In this document: piece by piece, positions 58,042-64,000 of the stretch
How the letters are laid out: every line of letters begins with the position of its first letter
Numbering within the stretch: the first letter of the stretch is position 1
Source of the DNA: DASUBV01 sp036510065
GTDB taxonomy: Bacteria > Actinomycetota > Actinomycetes > Streptosporangiales > Streptosporangiaceae
Assembly (NCBI GenBank): GCA_036510065.1
Contig: DATCEO010000024.1
Coordinates: 1-64,000 of the forward strand
Reading direction: 5' to 3'
Length of the DNA stretch: 64,000 nt
The notes under the pieces: model-generated
The model's input: only the letters and a program-made list of their open reading frames with translations
Database searches by the model: none
What the model was told of the DNA's origin: nothing
Position numbers and translations under genes: made by a program

Positions 58042-58881
58042 CTAGGACAGGCCGGCGGCGATCTGGCTGGCGAGCTCCGCTAGCGGCACGGCGACCTGGC
58101 GGGCCATCGACGCGGGCATCCTGCTCAGCGGGGCGGCAACGCTCACGGCGGCGACCGGGCGGCCGCTGGAATTGAGCACGGCGACGCCGACGGAGCTGAC
58201 GCCATCCTCGCTCTCGCCCATGCTGACGGCATAGCCGCGCTTGCGCACCCGGCCCAGCTCCGTCCGCAGGGCCGACTTTGTAATGATCGTGCGGCGGGTC
58301 CGGGCAGGCAGCCCTTCAGCGCGGTAGATGCGGTCGATCTCGCTGTCGGGCAGCGCCGCGAGCATGGCCTTGCCGACGCTCGTGGCGTGCGCGGGCAGGA
58401 TGCGGCCGGTGCGCCCGGCTACCCGCAGCGCGTGCCCGCTCTCGACGGCGTCCAGGAACCGAGCGTCGGCTCCTTCCAGCGCGGCCAGGTGAACGGTCTC
58501 GCCCACCTGCTCCATGAGCGCCTCCAGGCAGGGCCGGGCGATGGAGCGGATATCCATGGCCCGGACGACGCTCAGGCCCACCTCGATCAGGGCCGGCCCG
58601 GCCCGGTAGGCGCGCGACGCGGGATCCTGCCGGACGAAGTCGTGGTAGGCCAGCATGGCCATCAGCCGGTGAGCGGTGGACTGCGCGACGCCGAGTGCCT
58701 CGCGCGCTTCCGACAGCCTGATTTCGCCCCGGTCCCGGAACATCAGCAGCAGGCGCAGCGCGTTGTCGACCGACTCGATCGGGTACTGCGGGCGCGGGAT
58801 GCCGGTCCCGTCCGCCCTGACGGCGACGTTCGGCCTGGTCGCCCCCTTGGACCCCGTCGGCCCCTTGGCCTGCGCCGGCAT
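58042..58881 (-). CDS. IclR-family transcriptional regulator
   Basis: 279 residues. The winged helix is SVDNALRLLLMFRDRGEIRL, then SEAREALGVAQSTAHRLMAM. The effector domain has RVAGRTGRILPAHATSVGKA and GYAVSMGESEDGVSSVGVAV, the IclR signature. The N-terminal 30 residues are disordered. ATG 58881 directly follows the TAG of an upstream micro-ORF, and no ribosome-binding site of its own is evident, suggesting translational coupling. No target operon is adjacent. Confidence 0.9.
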   Translation of the reverse strand: MPAQAKGPTGSKGATRPNVAVRADGTGIPRPQYPIESVDNALRLLLMFRDRGEIRLSEAREALGVAQSTAHRLMAMLAYHDFVRQDPASRAYRAGPALIEVGLSVVRAMDIRSIARPCLEALMEQVGETVHLAALEGADARFLDAVESGHALRVAGRTGRILPAHATSVGKAMLAALPDSEIDRIYRAEGLPARTRRTIITKSALRTELGRVRKRGYAVSMGESEDGVSSVGVAVLNSSGRPVAAVSVAAPLSRMPASMARQVAVPLAELASQIAAGLS

Positions 58882-58962
58882 CTAGGAGCTGACCGTCGGG
58901 GGGGCGTAGCCGTCGCGGATCCGTAGGTAGCGCGCGTCTACGGCGTCGGGCGATTTCGGCAT
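58882..58962 (-). CDS. Candidate 26-residue micro-ORF upstream of iclR
   Basis: ATG 58962 (AGAAGGA upstream, 5-nt spacing) gives MPKSPDAVDARYLRIRDGYA ending PPTVSS, with TAG immediately before the IclR ATG. A 7-C run near the end could be a slip site. Possibly a coupling leader peptide or the end of a decayed gene. Confidence 0.35.
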   Translation of the reverse strand: MPKSPDAVDARYLRIRDGYAPPTVSS

Positions 58963-59003
58963 CGATGTCCTTCTGCGGGACGACGATCGACGGCCACAGG
59001 TCA

Positions 59004-59114
59004 TCAAGCCAGGCACCTGCGCCCGGTCACGTCGACGAAGGCAGCCTTGAGATCGTGGTTCTCGGCCTTGAGGCCGTGGTTCTCGACCGTGCAACCGTCG
59101 TTCTCGACCGTCAT
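59004..59114 (-). CDS. Candidate 36-residue heptad-repeat micro-ORF
   Basis: ATG 59114 has GGAGG exactly 5 nt upstream. The product is four seven-residue steps (TVENDGC, TVENHGL, KAENHDL, KAAFVDV) then TGRRCLA. The 21-bp unit repeats in the DNA. A short amphipathic coil is possible. No similarity known to me; it may be chance. Confidence 0.35.
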   Translation of the reverse strand: MTVENDGCTVENHGLKAENHDLKAAFVDVTGRRCLA

Positions 59115-59210
59115 GCCGACCTCCAGTGCCATCAGCAGAAGCTAATTCTGCATACTAGCCTCGCCGGCAGCGCCCATGAGCTCCGGCGGATGGCGCAGTA
59201 GCCTCGAGGC

Positions 59211-59939
59211 ATGACCCTTTTCCAGCGGGCGCACGACATAGTCGCGGCTAAGGCCAACAAGGCGCTCGACGCCGCCGAGAAGCCCGACGAGATGCTCGAC
59301 CTGTCGTATGAGCAACTGCTCGACCAGCTCACTCAGGTCCGCCGCGGCCTGGTGGACATCGCCGCGGCGCGCAAGCAGATCGAGCTCCAGGCCCAGCAGC
59401 TCCAGCACACGGTGAGCCACCTGCAGGACCAGGCGAAGGCGGCGCTCGCCCAGGGCAACGAGGAGCTGGCCAGGGAGGCGCTCTCCCGCAAGGCCGCCGC
59501 CCAGGCTCAGATCGATGCCCTGGAGCCGCAGCACCAGCAGCTCACCGACCAGGAGCAGAAGCTCGAGCAGACCCTGGCCGCCCTGCAGCACAAGGTCAAC
59601 GAGTTCCGGACGCAGAAGGAAGTGCTGAAGGCCCAGTACACCGCGGCTCAGGCCACCAGCTCGGTGGACGAGAGCGTGACCGGGATCTCCGCCACCGCGG
59701 GCGACGCGGGAGCGGCCCTCCAGCGGGCCCAGGACAAGATCTCCACCATGCAGGCCCGGGCTGGCGCCCTGGACGAGCTGCTTCAGTCCGGGGTGCTCGA
59801 AGACGTCGGGGGCGACACCGACGACATCCAGCGGGAACTTGACGAAGCCGGGTCGGCGGCCGGGGTGGACTCCGAACTCGCTGCGCTCAAGGCTGAGATC
59901 GGCCCGGGCCGCCCGCCGCCGCAGCAGCTCACCAGCTGA
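59211..59939 (+). CDS. PspA/IM30-family protein
   Basis: 242 residues, almost all helix. The N-terminus MTLFQRAHDIVAAKANKALD matches the PspA amphipathic anchor, then long coiled coil (about 30-150; Gln/Ala/Leu-rich, QAKAALAQGNEELAREALSRK), and a C-terminal acidic region. ESCRT-III-like membrane-stress protein that oligomerises on damaged membrane. ATG 59211 follows TAGCCT (59199-59204) by 6 nt with no ribosome-binding site, so leaderless. Transcribed toward yqhA-like gene, 111 nt away. Confidence 0.92.
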   Translation: MTLFQRAHDIVAAKANKALDAAEKPDEMLDLSYEQLLDQLTQVRRGLVDIAAARKQIELQAQQLQHTVSHLQDQAKAALAQGNEELAREALSRKAAAQAQIDALEPQHQQLTDQEQKLEQTLAALQHKVNEFRTQKEVLKAQYTAAQATSSVDESVTGISATAGDAGAALQRAQDKISTMQARAGALDELLQSGVLEDVGGDTDDIQRELDEAGSAAGVDSELAALKAEIGPGRPPPQQLTS

Positions 59940-60050
59940 GGGGCTAGGCAGCTAAGCCGCCCGCCGGGGCCTGTCCCCCTGCCGCGTGGGTAAGCATGTA
60001 GCAGCGTGGGAGCCGCGATCGCGGCCCGGGCATGGCGAGGAGGACCCGAC

Positions 60051-60596
60051 ATGGCGGAGGCGGAAGGTGACCAGGCGGCGGGATCCGTCGCCGCCGGAGT
60101 GGAGCGCTCCCTGGCCGCTTCGCTCCGGCTGGCCGTCATCCCCGTCGCGTTCCTGGTCCTCGCGGCTCTCGGGGCGTTCGTCTACGGGGGCGCCGTGTTC
60201 GTCCGCTCGGCCATCCAGGTGGGCCGGCATCCCTTTCCGGTCGGCCATCATGTCGGCTTGTTCCTGCTGGATATTGACCTGTTCCTGATCGGCGCGACCT
60301 TGCTGATCTCGGCCGTCGGCTTCTACGAGCTGTTCATCCGCGAGATTCGCGTCAACGGCGTGACCAGGATGCCCGCCTGGCTGGAGATGCGCGATCTTAA
60401 CGATCTCAAGGGCCGGGTCATCGCGATGATCGTCATGGTCCTCGCGGTGAGCTTCGTCGAGCTGGCCGTGCAATCCCACAATGGCCTGGAGGTGCTGGAG
60501 CTAGGCGGCGGCGTCGCCGTGGTCATCATCGCCCTGACCGTGTTTCTCCGGCTGACCAGCGGCCCAAACGGCAAGAGCCCCGCCAAGCCGCTGTGA
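60051..60596 (+). CDS. YqhA/UPF0114-family membrane protein
   Basis: 181 residues from ATG 60051 (GAGGAGGA upstream). Three to four membrane segments; LDIDLFLIGATLLISAVGFYELFI is the family core, followed by EMRDLNDLKGRVIAMIVMVLAVSF. Function unknown; often near stress genes. It follows pspA, which suggests membrane stress, but this is inference. An N-terminal 25-residue acidic/Gly extension is not conserved. Confidence 0.88.
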   Translation: MAEAEGDQAAGSVAAGVERSLAASLRLAVIPVAFLVLAALGAFVYGGAVFVRSAIQVGRHPFPVGHHVGLFLLDIDLFLIGATLLISAVGFYELFIREIRVNGVTRMPAWLEMRDLNDLKGRVIAMIVMVLAVSFVELAVQSHNGLEVLELGGGVAVVIIALTVFLRLTSGPNGKSPAKPL

Positions 60597-60602
60597 GCCG
60601 AG

Positions 60603-61244
60603 TCAGCTGCTCACGGCGGTGAGCACCGCCAGCAGGAAGGTGGCCAGCGCCGCTACGCCGTGACCGACGGGGACCAGAGCGGCCGGCCGAAGGCTGGGCG
60701 ACCAGGCGGGCCGGGCCGGGCCGGAGGCCACCCTGGCCAGCAGGTCGTCGACGAGCTGGCCGGCCAGCACGTCATCGGTGAGCGCGCGGTCGAGCACCTC
60801 GTCGGTGACCCGCTCGGAAGCGGCGGCCTGGCCGGGTCTGGGTGGCCCCGGGTAGGGAGTCAGCAGGGTCACCGTGCAGACGCCGAGCCCGACGACCAGC
60901 ATGAGCACCCCGACTGCCGACCAGGCCAGCACCGGCCAGCCGGCCACCAGGTAGCCGATCCACACCGTCAGCCCGGTCAGGGCCAGGCCGAAGTGGGTGA
61001 ACACGACTGCCGGAGCCAGGCCCTCCCTGGCCGCGCGTTGCCGCCGCAGGCCTCCCCGGGCGATCCACCTGCCGAGCATGTAAGCGCCGATGCTGGCGGT
61101 GATGAGCCAGGCGACGAGGGTGTCGATGCCGAGCCCGCTGGGGCCGGCTGCCGCGGGACGCTCGGCCGGCGCCGCGCACCCGGCCGCGAGCAGCGCCGTG
61201 AGCAGGCCGCCCGCAGTCATGACAGCCTTGATCATGACGCGCAT
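60603..61244 (-). CDS. Putative lipoprotein-like membrane protein
   Basis: 213 residues. The N-terminus (MRVMIKAVMTAGGLLTALLA, then AGCAAP) has a lipobox-like LLAAGC, followed by four hydrophobic segments, a cytoplasmic-type loop (about 135-185, charged, ERVTDEVLDRALTDDVLAGQ) and a last span. A lipoprotein with several membrane spans is unusual, so the start may be a signal-anchor. I do not recognise the family. It converges with the yqhA-like gene (6-nt gap). Confidence 0.55.
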   Translation of the reverse strand: MRVMIKAVMTAGGLLTALLAAGCAAPAERPAAAGPSGLGIDTLVAWLITASIGAYMLGRWIARGGLRRQRAAREGLAPAVVFTHFGLALTGLTVWIGYLVAGWPVLAWSAVGVLMLVVGLGVCTVTLLTPYPGPPRPGQAAASERVTDEVLDRALTDDVLAGQLVDDLLARVASGPARPAWSPSLRPAALVPVGHGVAALATFLLAVLTAVSS

Positions 61245-61299
61245 GGGCTTCTCCGTCCCAGGGACCGAGCGCTGCGGATCTCCTACTGGATCATGCGGG

Positions 61300-62055
61300 T
61301 TACCGCTCCTGCTCAGTGGGGCGGATCAGCATCTCGTTGACCGCGACGTGCCGGGGCCGGGTCACGATGTAGGCGATCGCGTCGGCGATGTCCTCGGCCT
61401 GCATCCGCTGCCCGAACTGGCCGCGCAGGCCCTCGAGGACCTCCGGCCGGTTGTGCTCGGCCAGCTCCGTGGCGGTGGCGCCCGGCTCGACCAGCGAGAC
61501 CCGGACGTAGCGCTTGGCCAGCTCCTGGCGCAGGGACTCGCTGAACGCGCCGACGCCGTGCTTGGTCAGGTTGTAGACGCCGCTGCCATTGCGCGCCACC
61601 CGGCCGGCCACCGAGCTGATGTTGACCATGTCGGCGACCTCACGCGGGCTGTCCTTGCCCGCGCTGATCAGGTGCGGGAGCGCCGCATGCGCGCAGTACA
61701 GCAGGCCCAGCACATTGAGCTCGACCATCCGCTGCCACTCCGACAGGGGCGCGTCGACCGCCGGGCCGAGCAGCATGACCCCGGCGTTGTTGATCAGCGT
61801 GTCGAGGCGGCCTAGCTCTGCGACGGTGCGCTCGACCGCTTCAGTGGCCTGCTGCTCGTTAGTGATGTCGGATTCCAGGACCAGCGCGGTCCCGCCCTGG
61901 TCGCGGATCTGCGCGGCGAGCGCGTCCAGCCGGTCCCGGCGCCGGGCCGCCAGCGCCACGGCGGCGCCCCGGGCGGCCAGCGCGGTGGCCGCGGCGGCGC
62001 CGATTCCACTCGAAGCCCCCGTGACCAGCGCCACCGTGCGATCCAGTACTGCCAT
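61300..62055 (-). CDS. Short-chain dehydrogenase/reductase
   Basis: 251 residues from ATG 62055. Classical SDR: ALVTGASSGIGAAAATALAA (cofactor loop), NNAGVMLLG, Ser in NISSVAGR, Tyr/Lys in YNLTKHGV. The RRRDRLD segment after the second strand suggests NADP preference. IRPTEQER ends it. Like YdfG/serine-dehydrogenase or clavulanate-type SDRs; substrate unknown. GGGGT lies 4 nt upstream of the ATG. Confidence 0.9.
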   Translation of the reverse strand: MAVLDRTVALVTGASSGIGAAAATALAARGAAVALAARRRDRLDALAAQIRDQGGTALVLESDITNEQQATEAVERTVAELGRLDTLINNAGVMLLGPAVDAPLSEWQRMVELNVLGLLYCAHAALPHLISAGKDSPREVADMVNISSVAGRVARNGSGVYNLTKHGVGAFSESLRQELAKRYVRVSLVEPGATATELAEHNRPEVLEGLRGQFGQRMQAEDIADAIAYIVTRPRHVAVNEMLIRPTEQER

Positions 62056-62138
62056 CGGAACCCCGTCTCTGCCGCGCCCGCCCGTCCGTCCGTCCGCTAG
62101 GAACTCTAGGGGACCCGGCCCCGGCCGGGCAGAACGGG

Positions 62139-62576
62139 TCAGGGCCGGGGTCCTGAGCCCGTCCGGCTGGTTCGGGCCATCGCGGGGATGACGACGGCCG
62201 CCACCGCGAGGTGCATCACGATCAGTCCGACGCTGGCCGCCGTCGTGGTCGCGGCAATCAGGGGTAGGGCCAGGGACGCGACCAGAGCGGCCAGCGCAGC
62301 GCTGACCCACAGGGCGCTGGCGCGCGGGGTTCGCTTGTCCAGGACGGCCAGTAGCAGCCAGCCGAGCAGCGAGAAGGCCAGGCTGACCCCGATGACCTCG
62401 CCGATCCCGATGGTCTGGGGATGGGCGCTGCCGAACCGGATGGTCAGGTCAACGCCCAGCAGAGGGACCTCGATCATCCAGGCGACGGCGCCGGCGAGCG
62501 CCCCGCCGGCGACGGACAGCGCCCGGCTCCGGCCCTGCTTGTGGTCCTGGATGGTTGGCGCGGAGGTGGTCAGCAT
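62139..62576 (-). CDS. DUF6069-type membrane protein
   Basis: 145 residues from ATG 62576 (GGGAGAA upstream); an earlier in-frame codon lacks a site. Four membrane segments: VAGGALAGAVAWMIEVPLLG, VIGVSLAFSLLGWLLLAVL, then two more to the C-terminal ARTSRTG. The arrangement resembles actinobacterial DUF6069 proteins (function unknown). It sits 83 nt upstream of the SDR gene on the same strand and may be co-transcribed. Confidence 0.65.
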   Translation of the reverse strand: MLTTSAPTIQDHKQGRSRALSVAGGALAGAVAWMIEVPLLGVDLTIRFGSAHPQTIGIGEVIGVSLAFSLLGWLLLAVLDKRTPRASALWVSAALAALVASLALPLIAATTTAASVGLIVMHLAVAAVVIPAMARTSRTGSGPRP

Positions 62577-62783
62577 CGCGTTCTCCCTAGGTCGGCTGCT
62601 GTCGTCAGCGCTTGGTTGCGCCGCTAGCACCGAGGCTGTCCTGACTCCCGGTAATCAGGCATCGGCCGCCGGAGGATTTCGGGGCTGCTTCGTCCGCAGC
62701 AGCGGGATACTCCCAGCGGAGTACCGCGACGGCCGCCCCAGGGACGATGGCACGCCGTTCCCGCCGGTTATACGCTCCAAGCG

Positions 62784-64000
62784 ATGCGCATCAGGGGCGT
62801 GACCAGCGTGCCGCGGCGCTGGCGGAACGCCGCCGGCGTGGCGGTGGTGACGCTGCTCACCGTGATCGGCTCCTATGCCGAGGCCAACCCCGCCCATACC
62901 TACGGCGGCCTGCACCTGACCAGCCATCCCCCGCTGCCGGCCTACCTTCTGGTCGCCATTCCGGCGCTGGCCCTCGCCGGGCGCGACCGCTACCCGGTCA
63001 GGGTCTTCCTGCTGGCCGTGGCCGGCGCTGTCGGCTGGGCTGCGCTCGGCCAGATAGACGGGGCCGCACTCGTCCCGGTCCTGGTAGCGCTGTTCTGGGT
63101 CGCCCTCACCCGGTCCCGCCGGGTCGTGCTGATGGCTGGCCTGGCCGGGGCGATGGCCATCTTCCTGGCGGAGGGACTGTTCGGCCCGTTCGGCTGGCTC
63201 GGCGGCCCGAACGCGACCATGTGGCCCGAATTGCTTGCCGCGGCCGCGCTCGGCGGCTACGTAGCGGCGCGGCGCCAGTGGCTGGCCGCCGAGCGAGACC
63301 GGAAGGAGCGGACCGAGCAGATCCGGGAAGAGGAAACCCGCAGGCGGGTCGACGCCGAGCGGATGCGGATCGCCCGCGAGCTCCACGACGTCGTCGCCCA
63401 TTCGATGGCGATGATCAACGTGCAGGCCACCGCAGCGAGCCTGCTCCTAGCTGACGATCCCGGCCGGGTCGCCGACGCGCTCCAGGAGATCCGCCGGGCC
63501 AGCAAGGGCGGCCTGCGCGAGCTGCGGGCGATACTCGACGTCCTGCGGCAGGTCGATGGGGACAGCCCCGCGCTCCCCGGTCCGGACCTGGGCGCGATTC
63601 AGGCGCTCGTCGACGCGACTAGCGCGGCCGGCACGCCCACCACGCTGCATGCCGACAGGCCCCCGGCTCCCCTGCCACCGCCGGTCGCGCTCGCGGTCTA
63701 CCGGATCGTGCAGGACTCACTGACCAACGTGGTCCGCCATGCCGAGCGGGCCGCCGCTACCGTAACCCTGCGTTACGAGCCCGGCCACCTGCTGGTGGAC
63801 GTCGTCAACGACGGCGGGAGCACGCACGCCCCGTTCAGCGACGGGGCCGGCGCCGGCCTGGAGGGAATGAGGGAGCGGGCGGCTGCCCTCGGCGGCACAC
63901 TCGAGGCGGGGGCGCGTCCGCGGGGCGGCTTCCGCGTGCACGCCAGGCTCCCGACGGCAGCGGCCGCCCGCAGCGAGGAGTCAGCAGTCATCGCGACGGT
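62784..64000 (+). CDS. NarL-type sensor histidine kinase (cut by window edge)
   Basis: 405 residues visible from ATG 62784, open at the window edge. The N-terminus has five to six membrane spans (about 15-150), a short coiled linker, then HisKA_3: RELHDVVAHSMAMINVQA with the phospho-His. An ATPase (HATPase_c) domain follows with YRIVQDSLTNVVRHA (N box) and AGLEGMRERAAALGG (G box). A response regulator of the NarL/FixJ type is expected just beyond the window. TACGCT (62771-62776) ends 7 nt before the ATG, a possible leaderless promoter. Confidence 0.93.
   Translation, partial: MRIRGVTSVPRRWRNAAGVAVVTLLTVIGSYAEANPAHTYGGLHLTSHPPLPAYLLVAIPALALAGRDRYPVRVFLLAVAGAVGWAALGQIDGAALVPVLVALFWVALTRSRRVVLMAGLAGAMAIFLAEGLFGPFGWLGGPNATMWPELLAAAALGGYVAARRQWLAAERDRKERTEQIREEETRRRVDAERMRIARELHDVVAHSMAMINVQATAASLLLADDPGRVADALQEIRRASKGGLRELRAILDVLRQVDGDSPALPGPDLGAIQALVDATSAAGTPTTLHADRPPAPLPPPVALAVYRIVQDSLTNVVRHAERAAATVTLRYEPGHLLVDVVNDGGSTHAPFSDGAGAGLEGMRERAAALGGTLEAGARPRGGFRVHARLPTAAAARSEESAVIAT

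Overview
The window is high-GC actinomycete DNA. The first 20 kb has the conserved actinobacterial gene order fusA-rpsG-rpsL / rpoC-rpoB / rplL-rplJ / rplA-rplK / nusG-secE-tRNA-Trp / aspC-add-murB / maoC pair-rpmG-tRNA-Met. GTG and TTG starts are common, and several promoters place the -10 element 5-7 nt before an ATG (leaderless transcripts). This fits Streptosporangiales or a related order; genus cannot be decided from this sequence.

Layout. (1) 1-14.3 kb: translation and transcription core, all on the minus strand. RpsL carries Arg at position 88, a residue that gives streptomycin resistance as a mutation elsewhere. NusG and L10 have unusual repeat-encoded acidic/Ala-rich tails. (2) 14.4-21.1 kb: aminotransferase, adenosine-deaminase-like enzyme, MurB, prepilin peptidase, HadAB-like dehydratases, L33, tRNA-Met. 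(3) 21.5-30.6 kb: an operon of a choline-kinase-like protein, a dimethylglycine/sarcosine-type dehydrogenase and L-serine dehydratase. It is divergent from an amino-acid permease, with a GntR/HutC regulator beside it and two GGTCTAGAC-like sites between the divergent units. This looks like methylated-amine to glycine/serine to pyruvate catabolism. The permease and a nearby LtrA gene are each cut by one in-frame TAG. (4) 30.9-40.4 kb: EthD protein, TMEM175-type channel, glycogen-debranching-like enzyme, GT4 glycosyltransferase, alcohol dehydrogenase, PEP-mutase-like protein, LON-domain protein, a small zinc-finger protein, DUF5709 and NAD kinase. (5) 40.4-43.5 kb: an AAA ATPase gene split by a 2.4-kb insert carrying an MHS transporter and a decayed sugar-isomerase fragment. 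(6) 43.5-54.4 kb: HxlR-controlled efflux pump plus thioesterase, aldo/keto reductase, TauD dioxygenase, methyltransferase, gamma carbonic anhydrase, a DGPF/ECF42 sigma pair, Nudix, orphan binding protein, FAD monooxygenase. (7) 54.4-57.6 kb: a gene graveyard (frameshifted YcaQ-like gene, split DUF222/HNH gene, MMPL and LuxR fragments) around an intact VapBC-type toxin-antitoxin pair. (8) 58-64 kb: IclR regulator, two candidate micro-ORFs, PspA, YqhA, a lipoprotein-like membrane protein, SDR, DUF6069 protein and a truncated sensor kinase.

The most unusual material is non-coding or regulatory: a 50-nt hairpin repeat shared by the rplJ-rplL gap and the GntR downstream region, an 18-bp palindrome over the ltrA start, and the multi-site HxlR operator region. 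No complete, clearly new multi-gene defence or mobile system is visible.
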